Source: an uncultured Collinsella sp. (lineage in GTDB: Bacteria > Actinomycetota > Coriobacteriia > Coriobacteriales > Coriobacteriaceae). From it: 64,000 nt of DNA. Numbering within the stretch: position 1 is the stretch's first letter; the number at the start of each line of letters is the position of its first letter. Shown here one piece after another: positions 25,704-34,975 of this stretch. A model generated the notes under the pieces. It saw nothing but the letters and a program-made list of their open reading frames with translations, was not told the origin of the DNA and did no database searches. Where the stretch lies: assembly GCA_958408685.1 (NCBI GenBank), contig CATYLC010000003.1:60306-124305 (forward strand). The letters are read 5' to 3'. The translations under genes and the position numbers were made by a program.

Positions 25704-25739
25704 GTGCGTTGTTATTTGGCTGTAGCTTTTCTCGTAAGC

Positions 25740-27020
<1,281 letters not shown>

Positions 27021-27125
27021 GATTGTCCTTTCAAAAACGTGTCCCAGCGACCGTTACCATTCCGCCGGGCTCTCTATGCAAGGGCACATCATAGCGCGTA
27101 AATCAAACATTCACACCCTTTCCGC

Positions 27126-27217
27126 ACCTACTCATTGGGGACAGACTTAAATGACCAGCCTTAAACTAAGAACGTCTCCAACGACTGGTCATTTAAGTCT
27201 GTCCCCAATGAGTAGGT
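27126..27217. repeat. Perfect 33-bp inverted repeat between metK and gltX
   Basis: Arms at 27126-27158 and 27185-27217 are exact reverse complements over 33 bp and include CATTGGGGACAGACTTAAAT. The 26-bp loop has no coding content. GGGGACAGA-type palindromes are known as REP-like elements mobilised by RAYT (Y1 transposase) proteins in other bacteria; whether this copy belongs there is inference. It lies between two divergent genes, so it is not positioned as a terminator. Confidence 0.8.
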
Positions 27218-27227
27218 CGGTGCCCTT

Positions 27228-27257
27228 TGTGCGGAGGTTGCTTTGATGCTTTATACT
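27228..27257 (+). promoter_or_regulatory. Candidate gltX promoter
   Basis: TTGTGC (27228-27233) and TATACT (27252-27257) are separated by 18 bp, about 40 bp upstream of the gltX start. The -10 box is good and the -35 moderate. Confidence 0.4.
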
Positions 27258-27297
27258 GGTGCGGTTAGACATCCATCCTGCAATCGAGGAGATTTCC

Positions 27298-28773
27298 ATG
27301 GCATCAGACGTTCGCGTCCGCTTTGCACCCTCACCGACGGGCAAGCTGCACATCGGCGGCGCCCGCACCGCTATCTATAACTGGGCTTTCGCCCGTGCTA
27401 ACGGCGGCACGTTCATCCTGCGCATCGACGACACCGACCCCACCCGCTCCACCGACGAGAACACGCAGATCATCCTGCGCGCCATGCGTTGGCTGGGCCT
27501 GGACTGGGACGAGGGTCCCGAGGTGGGCGGCGATTTTGGCCCCTACGCCCAGACCGAGCGCTTGGACCTGTACAAGCAGGCCGCCCAGAAGCTTTGGGAC
27601 GAGGGCAAGGCCTATCCCTGCTTCTGCACCAAGGAGCAGCTCGACGCCGACCGCAAGGCCGCGCAGGAGCGCAAAGACCCCTTCCAGGGCTATCAGCGTC
27701 GTTGCCGCGATCTTGATCCCGAGGAGGCCCGCCGCCGCATCGAGGCCGGCGAGTCCTACGTCCTGCGCATCAAGGTCCCCGAGGGCCGCGGCGACGTTGT
27801 CATCCACGACGCCGTCCACGGCGAGGTGACCTTCGACGCCAAGGAGCTCGACGACTTTGTCATCTTCCGCTCCGATGGCACGCCCACGTATAACTTCGCG
27901 ACCGTCGTCGACGACGCCATGATGAAGATCACCCATGTCATCCGCGGCGACGACCACCTGTCCAACACCCCGCGTCAGGTCATGGTCTACGAGGCCCTCG
28001 GCGCGCCCGTGCCTACGTTCGCCCACATCTCCATGATCTTGGGTGCCGACGGCAAGAAGCTCTCCAAGCGCCACGGCGCCACCTCGGTGGAGGAGTACCG
28101 CGATGCCGGCTACCTGTCCGACGCCTTCGTCAACTACTTGGCGCTGCTCGGCTGGTCGCTCGACGGCGAGACCACGATCATCCCGCGCGATGTCCTGGCC
28201 AGCAAGTTCTCGCTCGACCGCATCTCCAAGAACCCGGCGACCTTCGACCCCAAAAAGCTCGACTGGGTCAACGCCGAGTACATCAATGGTATGTCCGATG
28301 CTCAGTTTGCCGATGAGATCATGGTCCCTGAGCTGCACGAGGCGGGTCTCATCGAGGGTAATGTCGAATACGGCGAGGATTGGATCGACGCGCTTGCCGC
28401 CATTGTCAAGCCGCGCACCAAGATGCCGGCCGACGCCGTGACCGTCGCCGCCCCCATCTTTGCTACGGCTGAGACGCTCGAGTATGACGAGAAGTCCGTC
28501 AACAAGGGCCTGGCCAAGGAGGGCATGGGTGCCATTCTGGATGCCGCCAAGGCCGCGCTCGAGGGCGTGGACGAGTGGACGGCTGCCAACATCGACGCTG
28601 CGCTTGAGCCGTTGCCCGAGCAGATGGACCTTAAGAAGCGCGTGGTGTTCCAGGCTGTGCGCGTTGCCGTCTGCGGCAACATGGTGAGCCCTCCGCTGGG
28701 CGAGACCATGGCGCTCGTCGGCCGCGACGACTGCCTGGCGCGCATCGACCGCGCCCGCACGATGGCGCTGTAG
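27298..28773 (+). CDS. gltX: Glutamyl-tRNA synthetase
   Basis: A 491-residue class I aminoacyl-tRNA synthetase. The HIGH-type motif is in FAPSPTGKLHIGGARTA, the KMSKS-type motif is KKLSKRHGA, and the family signatures RIDDTDPTRS and VIRGDDHLSNTPRQ are intact. The start at 27298 has GAGGAG seven to ten bases upstream; codons from 27259 are not family sequence. No glnS is seen here; in many actinobacteria this enzyme also charges tRNA-Gln for later amidation. A stem-loop terminator follows the stop. Confidence 0.96.
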   Translation: MASDVRVRFAPSPTGKLHIGGARTAIYNWAFARANGGTFILRIDDTDPTRSTDENTQIILRAMRWLGLDWDEGPEVGGDFGPYAQTERLDLYKQAAQKLWDEGKAYPCFCTKEQLDADRKAAQERKDPFQGYQRRCRDLDPEEARRRIEAGESYVLRIKVPEGRGDVVIHDAVHGEVTFDAKELDDFVIFRSDGTPTYNFATVVDDAMMKITHVIRGDDHLSNTPRQVMVYEALGAPVPTFAHISMILGADGKKLSKRHGATSVEEYRDAGYLSDAFVNYLALLGWSLDGETTIIPRDVLASKFSLDRISKNPATFDPKKLDWVNAEYINGMSDAQFADEIMVPELHEAGLIEGNVEYGEDWIDALAAIVKPRTKMPADAVTVAAPIFATAETLEYDEKSVNKGLAKEGMGAILDAAKAALEGVDEWTAANIDAALEPLPEQMDLKKRVVFQAVRVAVCGNMVSPPLGETMALVGRDDCLARIDRARTMAL

Positions 28774-28796
28774 CAGCCGCGTAAACGCACGTATCC

Positions 28797-28832
28797 GAGC
28801 CCCGTTCACCCGAGCGGGGCTCTTGTTTCTGA
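28797..28832 (+). terminator. Intrinsic terminator of gltX
   Basis: GAGCCCCG (28797-28804) pairs with CGGGGCTC (28815-28822), followed by TTGTTTCT. It begins about 24 bp after the gltX stop and before priA. Confidence 0.8.
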
Positions 28833-28861
28833 AGACGAATGGGATGGGAGGTGTTGGGGCC

Positions 28862-31315
28862 ATGGCCGAGCAACTGTCGCTGTTTGGTTCGCCGGAACCG
28901 GAGCAGGCTCCGGCCACGCCCGAGCCTGCTGTTTCCCCGGCCAAGTCCGAGCCTGTACCTGAGCCCGTCGCCGCCTACGCGAGCGTAGTCCTGGACATTC
29001 CGACGCGTGCGCTGTCCGAGCCATTCGCCTACGGCATCCCGGAAACTCTTGCCTACGAGGCGCAGATCGGATCCACGGTTCTGGTCCATTTTGGCAACCG
29101 TGCCGCCGCGGGCTATATCGTCGACATTGCGTCTGAGCTGGGTGACCTGCAGGGCAACAGCGCTCTCGATCCCGCGCGTATCAAGCCTATCGAGGCTATC
29201 CTCAGCAAGCCGCTGTTTACCGCAGAGGCCGCCCGTATCGCACGCTGGATGAGCCGCGAGTACGTCGCGACGCTTTCCGAGTGCCTGCGCCTGTTCTTGC
29301 CACCGGGTGGAAGCCCGCGCGTGGTCAAAGGCGACGACGGCGTGTGGACTGTCGAGCGCCCTGCCGTCAAACCCATCCAAAACCGCTGGGTTATGCTTAC
29401 GCCCGAGGGCTTCGACTATACGCCGCCCAAGACCGCGGTCCGCCAGCGTCAGCTCATCGAGGCGCTCCAGTGCGGCCCGGTCACGACACGCGACCTCAAC
29501 CTTCTCTATAACAGCATCTCGGCGACCATCAAAGCGCTTGAAAAACGCGGCGTCGTGGTGGTGGAGGAGCGCCGTGCGTGGCGTGGCTGCAGCGAGCAGA
29601 CCACGCTGTCCTCGGCAAGCGGTAAGGCGCCGGTCTCCCTTACCAACGGTCAGCAACAGGCACTCGCGCAGATTGAGCGCGCCCGTCTGGACGCCCATGG
29701 CGACGTGGTCCTTGTCGACGGCGTCACCGGATCTGGTAAAACCGAGGTGTACCTCTCCGCTATCGAGCGCGTGCTCGCGGCCGGTCGCTCGGCCTGCGTG
29801 CTTGTGCCCGAGATCTCGCTGACGGCCCAGACCGTCGGCCGCTTCCGCTCGCGCTTTGGCGAGACGGTCGCCGTGTTTCACTCGCGGCTTTCGGCCGGCG
29901 AGCGTCTGGACCAGTGGGATATGGTCGCCAGTGGTGCGGCGCGCGTGGTCGTCGGTGCCCGCTCGGCGCTCTTTTGCCCGCTCGGCGATCTAGGCCTCAT
30001 CATCATCGACGAGGAGCACGAGACCAGCTATAAGCAGGGCTCTAGTCCGCGCTACCACGCGCGCGAGGTGGCGGCCGAGATGGCGCGGCGCTACCGCTGC
30101 CCGCTCGTGTTGGGCTCGGCCACGCCTTCTGCCGAAGCGCTCGACCGCTGCCGCCGTGGCACGTATAACGGTGCCACCTGGACGCGCGTCGAGATGCCCG
30201 AGCGGCCTGGACACGCTGTGCTGCCTACGGTTCGAATCGCCGACCTGCGCCGTGAGTTTTCTCACGGCAGTCGCTCCATGTTCTCAAAACCGTTGATGGA
30301 AGGCCTGGAGCGTGTGGTCGAGCGCCGCGAGAAGGCAGTGCTACTACATAACCGCCGCGGCTTTGCGCCGTTCCTGATGTGCCGCGAGTGCGGCTGCGTC
30401 CCCACCTGCAACCACTGCTCCACCGCGCTTACGTATCACGAGCGCACGCACACGCTGCAGTGTCACACCTGCGGTTCGTCTTGGCGCGTGCAGCCCTATC
30501 CCGCGCCCACAAGCCGTTGCCCCAAATGTGGCAGTCGCTACCTGGCAAAAATGGGTCTGGGCACGCAGCAGATCGAGGACGCACTGCACCAGATGCTTCC
30601 CGAGGATGTCGCCATTATTCGCATGGATGCCGATTCCACGCGCGGCAAGGATGCGCACAAAAAGCTGCTCGAGCAGTTCGATGCGGCGGATTGCGCCGTG
30701 TTGCTGGGCACCCAAATGATCGCAAAGGGTCTCGATTTTCCCGAGGTCACATTGGTAGGCGTGGTCAATGCGGACTTCGCCCTCAAGCTGCCCGACTTTC
30801 GCGCAGGGGAGCGCGCCTACGATCTACTGGAGCAGGTTGCGGGCCGTGCCGGTCGCGGCGATCGTCCCGGCGAGGTGATCATCCAGACCTACCTGCCCGA
30901 TGACCCGGTAATTCGTGCCGTCGCTGAGCACGACCGTTCGATCTTTACTGACTACGACCTGGTACAGCGCCGCGACGCGCTGTACCCGCCGTTTGTTCGC
31001 CTGGTCAACATCTTGGTGTGGTCGGCTAACCGAGACGACGCGCAAGACTACATCGGGCGCATTGCAAAGCTTCTTAAGCGCCGCTGGCATGCCGCCGCGC
31101 CCGACTTTTTGCGGGCGGGGAGTGCCGTGCCGCAGGTGCTGGGCCCGGCTTCGTGTGTAATCGAGAGAGCCAAGGACCGTTACCGCTTCCATCTGCTTGT
31201 GAAGTCGCCCGTGGGGTACCATGTCTCTGATGATATCGACGCCTGCCTCAAAGAGGTGGGCTCTGTGCGCGGCGTGAGCGTGAGCGTTGACGTCGACGCC
31301 TATGATATGATGTAA
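28862..31315 (+). CDS. priA: Primosomal replication protein N' (PriA helicase)
   Basis: An 817-residue superfamily 2 DNA helicase that reloads the replisome at collapsed forks. A short acidic, Pro-rich N-terminal tail (to about residue 40) precedes the DNA-binding domain. Walker A is VDGVTGSGKTEVYL and the DEAH-type box is IIIDEEHETSYKQ, so ATPase function looks intact, unlike the degenerate PriA of mycobacteria. The zinc-binding insert has eight cysteines arranged as CRECGCVPTCNHC and CHTCG, CPKCG. GRAGRGDRPGEV is the helicase motif VI region. ATG 28862 follows GGGAGG; the frame opens earlier at 28823. It is followed 18 bp later by def. Confidence 0.94.
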   Translation: MAEQLSLFGSPEPEQAPATPEPAVSPAKSEPVPEPVAAYASVVLDIPTRALSEPFAYGIPETLAYEAQIGSTVLVHFGNRAAAGYIVDIASELGDLQGNSALDPARIKPIEAILSKPLFTAEAARIARWMSREYVATLSECLRLFLPPGGSPRVVKGDDGVWTVERPAVKPIQNRWVMLTPEGFDYTPPKTAVRQRQLIEALQCGPVTTRDLNLLYNSISATIKALEKRGVVVVEERRAWRGCSEQTTLSSASGKAPVSLTNGQQQALAQIERARLDAHGDVVLVDGVTGSGKTEVYLSAIERVLAAGRSACVLVPEISLTAQTVGRFRSRFGETVAVFHSRLSAGERLDQWDMVASGAARVVVGARSALFCPLGDLGLIIIDEEHETSYKQGSSPRYHAREVAAEMARRYRCPLVLGSATPSAEALDRCRRGTYNGATWTRVEMPERPGHAVLPTVRIADLRREFSHGSRSMFSKPLMEGLERVVERREKAVLLHNRRGFAPFLMCRECGCVPTCNHCSTALTYHERTHTLQCHTCGSSWRVQPYPAPTSRCPKCGSRYLAKMGLGTQQIEDALHQMLPEDVAIIRMDADSTRGKDAHKKLLEQFDAADCAVLLGTQMIAKGLDFPEVTLVGVVNADFALKLPDFRAGERAYDLLEQVAGRAGRGDRPGEVIIQTYLPDDPVIRAVAEHDRSIFTDYDLVQRRDALYPPFVRLVNILVWSANRDDAQDYIGRIAKLLKRRWHAAAPDFLRAGSAVPQVLGPASCVIERAKDRYRFHLLVKSPVGYHVSDDIDACLKEVGSVRGVSVSVDVDAYDMM

Positions 31316-31333
31316 CAACCCGAAAGGATGGCC

Positions 31334-31870
31334 ATGGAAGCCAACGGAATCGTACTGTCGCCCGACCCTCGTCTGCGCCAGGAGTGCGCCGTCATCGAGG
31401 AGATCACCCCGGCGATCGAGGCGCTTGCCGAGAAGATGAAGAAGATGATGTTCGACAACGGCGGTTGCGGCCTGGCCGCCCCGCAGATCGGTGAGCTCAT
31501 TCAACTCGTCACCATCGACTGCAACTACAGCGACAAGAACGATTACGACCCGTATGTGCTCATTAACCCCGTGATCGTGGAGCAGAGCGACCATCTGGTG
31601 CCCTTTAGCGAGGGTTGCCTTTCCATTCCTGGCATTAGCTGCGAGATCGAGCGTCCCGATCATGTTGTGGTCGAGGCGTACGACTTAAACGCCAACCTGA
31701 TTCGCTACGAGGCCTCGGGCGATTTGTTCTGCGTTTGCCTGCAGCACGAGATCGATCACCTGCACGGCAACACAATGTTCGAGCGACTGAAGCCCATGCA
31801 GAGGCTCAAGGCCGTCAAGGAGTACCAGGACGCCCTGGCCCGCGGCGCTCGACCGGGCGAGACGGAGTAG
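31334..31870 (+). CDS. def: Peptide deformylase
   Basis: A 178-residue metalloenzyme that removes the formyl group from nascent N-termini. All three motifs are present: GCGLAAPQIG, EGCLSIPG with the metal-ligand Cys, and QHEIDHLHG with the two His ligands and catalytic Glu. ATG 31334 is chosen over 31328 because AAAGG ends seven bases before it and only one base before the earlier codon. It lies between priA and fmt; def and fmt act at opposite ends of the same formyl-methionine cycle. Confidence 0.94.
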   Translation: MEANGIVLSPDPRLRQECAVIEEITPAIEALAEKMKKMMFDNGGCGLAAPQIGELIQLVTIDCNYSDKNDYDPYVLINPVIVEQSDHLVPFSEGCLSIPGISCEIERPDHVVVEAYDLNANLIRYEASGDLFCVCLQHEIDHLHGNTMFERLKPMQRLKAVKEYQDALARGARPGETE

Positions 31871-32191
31871 GTTTGTCCGTCCCCGGGGCGCCCGCCTATA
31901 TCATCCCGTGCTCAAACATTCTCGCTTCGCTGCGAAACTGCGCGCGGGACGATATAGGCGGGCGCCCCGGGGACTACGTTGACGCTGCTTGTCTCGCCGG
32001 GGTGCCGTCGGGCCAGGGAAGGGCGTCTTCGCTGATAGGTGCTTTGTTGGGAGGGCTGCTTTTATGCGGCTCTTTCTTTGTTTTTGGGTATATTTGTTTT
32101 TGTGAACTGTTCTGGCGGCTGGGTGCGCTTGCGACCTGGAACGCTTATTTTGTAGCCGTCTCGGCTCGTTATTGAGAGGAGACTATCTTTT
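31871..32191. other. Intergenic region between def and fmt
   Basis: Besides the inverted repeat at 31879-31974, the remaining 215 bp is T-rich. One frame (GTG at 32002 to a stop at 32173-32175) would encode about 57 residues with a strongly hydrophobic core (LIGALLGGLLLCGSFFVFGY). It has no convincing ribosome site, so I leave it uncalled as a gene. GAGAGGAG at 32174-32181 is the ribosome site of fmt. Confidence 0.5.
31879..31974. repeat. Perfect 24-bp inverted repeat after def
   Basis: Arms at 31879-31902 and 31951-31974 are exact reverse complements (starting GTCCCCGGGGCGCCCGCC); allowing one mismatch they extend to 30 bp. A small inner hairpin TCGC-TTCGCT-GCGA lies in the loop. It starts nine bases after the def stop. 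It may stop transcription but is much larger than needed for a terminator and lacks a T run. Confidence 0.75.
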
Positions 32192-33112
32192 ATGCGTATT
32201 GTGTTTATGGGTACGCCTGACTTTGCTGTGCCTTCGCTGACTTCGCTTGTTGAGGCTGGGAACGAGATTGCGCTTGTTATTACTCGTCCCGATGCTGTTC
32301 GTGGGCGTGGTAAAAAGTTGGAGCCGTCTCCTGTTAAGGGTAAGGCGCTCGAGCTTGGTCTGCCCGTTGTTGAGGCTAATCGTATGACGCCTGAGGTTGT
32401 TGAGGCGCTCCGGGCTGGGCGGGCTGATATTTTCTGTGTGGCTGCCTATGGCTGCATTTTGCCTGATGAGGTGTTGCATATGGCGCCGCTTGGTATTGTG
32501 AATGTTCATGCTTCGCTGCTGCCTCGTTGGCGTGGCGCTGCTCCTATTCAGCGTGCCATTCTTGCTGGTGACGAGGTTGCTGGCGTTTCCATTATGCGCA
32601 TTGGGCATGGCGTGGATACGGGCGCTTATTGTGCCCAGGCCTCTACGTCGGTTGCCGGTAAGCATGCCGAGGCGCTCACGATGGAGCTTGGTGAGCTTGG
32701 CGGTAAGTTGCTTGCCGATACGCTTCCCTCGCTCGCCGATGGCTCGGCTGTTTGGACCGAGCAGGATGAGTCCCTCGTCACGCATGCTGCCAAGATTTCC
32801 AAGCAGGAGATGCGTCTGGATTCGCAGATGGCGGCGGTCGATTGCGTGCGTCATGTGCTCGCCTCATCCGATACCGCGCCTGCCCGTTGTGTGATTGCCG
32901 GTAAGTCGGTTCGCGTGCTCGATGCTGCGCCGGCTGATGTCTCGCTTGGCGAGGGCGCTGTTGCCGTCAAGAGCAAGCGTGTTTACCTGGGACTTTCCGA
33001 TGGCGCGGTTGAACTGCTCGAGGTTAAGTCTGATGGCAAGCGTGCCATGGCCGCTTCTGCCTGGGCTGCCGGTCTGCAGGGTGCCGACCTTACGTGGGGT
33101 TTACTGTCATGA
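32192..33112 (+). CDS. fmt: Methionyl-tRNA formyltransferase
   Basis: A 306-residue cytosolic enzyme that formylates initiator Met-tRNA using 10-formyl-tetrahydrofolate. The catalytic block VNVHASLLPRWRGAAPIQRA is intact, as are MGTPDFAVPSL at the N-terminus and the C-terminal OB-like tRNA-binding domain. The first two thirds use T-ending codons far more than neighbouring genes. The stop overlaps the start of rsmB by four bases, so the pair is translationally coupled. Confidence 0.95.
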   Translation: MRIVFMGTPDFAVPSLTSLVEAGNEIALVITRPDAVRGRGKKLEPSPVKGKALELGLPVVEANRMTPEVVEALRAGRADIFCVAAYGCILPDEVLHMAPLGIVNVHASLLPRWRGAAPIQRAILAGDEVAGVSIMRIGHGVDTGAYCAQASTSVAGKHAEALTMELGELGGKLLADTLPSLADGSAVWTEQDESLVTHAAKISKQEMRLDSQMAAVDCVRHVLASSDTAPARCVIAGKSVRVLDAAPADVSLGEGAVAVKSKRVYLGLSDGAVELLEVKSDGKRAMAASAWAAGLQGADLTWGLLS

Positions 33113-34509
33113 GCAAGTTGTCTCCCGCGCGCAAGCTTGCGCTCGATGTGTTGATGGAGGCCGATCGCCGCGGTATGTACGCACGCGACGTGTTGTCTTC
33201 CCGTGCGTCTGCCAAGGCCATTGACCAGCGCGATTCCGCTTTTGCCGCGCGTTTGGCGCTCGGTGTTGCCGCCACGCAGGGTATTTTGGATGAGTTGCTC
33301 GATCAGTTTTTGGATAAGCCCAAAAAGGTCGCGCCGCGCGTGCGCATGGCGCTTCGCATTTCGGCCTTCGAGATGCTCTACCTGCATACGCCGGGCCGCG
33401 TTGCCGTGAGCCAGGGTGTTGAGCTGGTGCGCAGCGGTGCTAAGTCTGCCGCGGGCCTGGCTAACGCGGTGCTGCACAAGGTTGCGGACAACGTTGAGGA
33501 CTTTGCCACGGCATCTGACGTGGATGAGTCCGAGCGCCGCCTGGTTCGCCTGTCTCGTTTGATGGGTCTTCCTCGCTGGCTGTGCGCTCGTATTATGACT
33601 TCGTTCGATACGCCCGAGGGCGCGCTCAACTTTGCCGGCAATCTGGCGCCTGCGCCGCTTGCGCTGCACGAGAATGCGTTTGCGACCAAGCCCGATCCGT
33701 ATATTTCCCAGCTTGTGGCACCCGTGTTCCCGGGTTGCCATGCGCCGGTCGATGCTCAGGTTACGGTTGCGTCCGGCGTGTTTGAACGCGCCGCTGCCGT
33801 TGCCTCGGACCTCAACGCTCAGCTTATCGCTACTGCGGCGACACGTCCCGGGCGTTGCTTGGAGATTGGCGCCGGTCGCGGCACCAAGACCTATGTGATG
33901 ATGTGCCAGGCCAAGCGTGCCGGGTATGAGCATCAGCATACCGCGCTCGATCTGCACGATCGCAAGTGTGATCAGAATCTCGCGCGCCTGCATAAGGCGG
34001 GTATTACGGGTGTTCGTACGGTGTCGGGCGATGCCTGCGAGCTCAATGAGGTGCTTACGTCCTTTGACGCGATGCTTGGCGAGCCCGCCCTGTTCGACAC
34101 GGTGTTTATCGATGCGCCGTGCTCTGGCACTGGCACCATGCGCCGTCATCCCGAGATACCGTGGCGTCTGACCGAGAACGACGTTACGACTGAGCTGCCC
34201 AAGCTACAGCTGACGATGCTCAAGGAAGCCGCTGCGCGCGTTGCTGCCGGCGGTGAGCTTATCTATGCCACCTGCTCGGTTTTTGACGAAGAGAATACGC
34301 AGGTCGTGGATGCCTTCCTTGCTTCTCCCGAGGGTGCCGGCTTTAGCGTGGCACCGCTTTCCGAAGCACAGATTCTGCAACTCCCCGAGTTCGTTCAGGC
34401 CAAGAAACTCGTATCCGTACGCCAGAACGAACGAGGCCTCTTCCAAAGCGTGCCAGTAAACGCCGATTTCTACGACGGTCACTTCTGCGCCAGACTGGTC
34501 CACAAGTAA
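33109..34509 (+). CDS. rsmB: 16S rRNA m5C967 methyltransferase family protein (RsmB/Sun)
   Basis: A 466-residue protein. Residues 1 to about 140 are a NusB-like RNA-binding domain; the C-terminal half is a Rossmann methyltransferase. SAM binding is at CLEIGAGRGTKTYVM, the catalytic elements are DAPCSGTGTMRRHPEIPW and YATCSVFDEEN, whose Cys is the nucleophile of m5C enzymes. It should methylate a cytosine of 16S rRNA, by family analogy C967. ATG 33109 overlaps the fmt stop. Position right after fmt is conserved in many bacteria. Confidence 0.92.
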   Translation: MSKLSPARKLALDVLMEADRRGMYARDVLSSRASAKAIDQRDSAFAARLALGVAATQGILDELLDQFLDKPKKVAPRVRMALRISAFEMLYLHTPGRVAVSQGVELVRSGAKSAAGLANAVLHKVADNVEDFATASDVDESERRLVRLSRLMGLPRWLCARIMTSFDTPEGALNFAGNLAPAPLALHENAFATKPDPYISQLVAPVFPGCHAPVDAQVTVASGVFERAAAVASDLNAQLIATAATRPGRCLEIGAGRGTKTYVMMCQAKRAGYEHQHTALDLHDRKCDQNLARLHKAGITGVRTVSGDACELNEVLTSFDAMLGEPALFDTVFIDAPCSGTGTMRRHPEIPWRLTENDVTTELPKLQLTMLKEAAARVAAGGELIYATCSVFDEENTQVVDAFLASPEGAGFSVAPLSEAQILQLPEFVQAKKLVSVRQNERGLFQSVPVNADFYDGHFCARLVHK

Positions 34510-34515
34510 CTACTA

Positions 34516-34583
34516 AGTTGCGGTGAAATAGGGATTGAATAGCGGCTTCTACCCACCAAACAGTCCTTATTTCACCGCAACTC
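34516..34583. repeat. Dispersed palindromic repeat, family A copy 2
   Basis: Arms (34516-34539 and 34560-34583) share AGTTGCGGTGAAATA followed by GGA and two to three mismatches. The arm sequence matches the copy at 18270-18338, while the loop does not. It starts seven bases after the rsmB stop. Confidence 0.75.
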
Positions 34584-34607
34584 ATAAGGAAACCTGGGTA
34601 GCTGAAG

Positions 34608-34645
34608 AAACAGCCCCGCGATCGGCGTTGATCGCGGGGCTGTTT
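34608..34645. terminator. Bidirectional terminator between rsmB and fmdB
   Basis: AAACAGCCCCGCGATC (34608-34623) pairs perfectly with GATCGCGGGGCTGTTT (34630-34645) around GGCGTT. T residues follow on both strands, so it can end the convergent rsmB and fmdB transcripts. Confidence 0.88.
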
Positions 34646-34650
34646 GGTTT

Positions 34651-34887
34651 CTAGTGGCTGTGCGGGCAGTTGGAGCAGCAGCCGCTGGTGGCGCTGGTGC
34701 TGGAGCCGCCGCTTCGTTGGTCGGTGTTGTAGAAACCGCTGCCCTCAAATTTAATGCCGCTGGCCGAGAACGTCTTGGCCGCCGGGGCACCGCAGCTGGG
34801 GCACACGACCTCGGGAGTCTCGGACATGGGATGTTCAACCTCAAACACGTTGCCGCAGCTCGAGCACTTGTAATCGTAGCGCGCCAT
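34651..34887 (-). CDS. FmdB-family zinc ribbon protein
   Basis: A 78-residue small protein with a zinc ribbon: YDYKCSSCGNVFEVEH followed by VVCPSCGAPA, four cysteines in two CxxC pairs. The tail is Ser/Gly-rich and ends in CCSNCPHSH, which adds possible metal ligands. The family (FmdB) was named as a putative regulator of formamidase; its true function is not established. AAGGAAG lies eight bases upstream of the ATG. It is separated from the GH13-GH77 gene by a terminator hairpin, so it likely has its own promoter or is read through weakly. Confidence 0.85.
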   Translation of the reverse strand: MARYDYKCSSCGNVFEVEHPMSETPEVVCPSCGAPAAKTFSASGIKFEGSGFYNTDQRSGGSSTSATSGCCSNCPHSH

Positions 34888-34905
34888 AATACTTCCTTTT
34901 CAGCA

Positions 34906-34933
34906 CAAAGCGGGCAGATTACTCTGCCCGCAA
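34906..34933 (-). terminator. Terminator after the GH13-GH77 gene
   Basis: On the minus strand GCGGGCAGAGTAATCTGCCCGC forms a nine-base-pair stem followed by TTTG; it starts about 43 bp after the stop at 34976 and lies just before the fmdB leader. Confidence 0.75.
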
Positions 34934-34975
34934 AAATTCAAACGTCTGTAACTGTACCCTATATCGGGGGTTTTA

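Larger units (their letters stand above)
25398..25739. other. Intergenic region between metK and sdaA
   Basis: This 342-bp gap holds the nested inverted repeat at 25452-25572 and the metK terminator at 25673-25703. The short stretch 25398-25451 carries the sdaA leader with a weak TGCTCC (GGAGCA) ribosome site. I see no gene. Confidence 0.6.

Noticed and set aside
32002..32175. Small hydrophobic frame between def and fmt.
   Set aside because: It has a membrane-like core but only a GTG start without a ribosome site, and the region is T-rich, which makes Leu/Phe/Val runs by chance.
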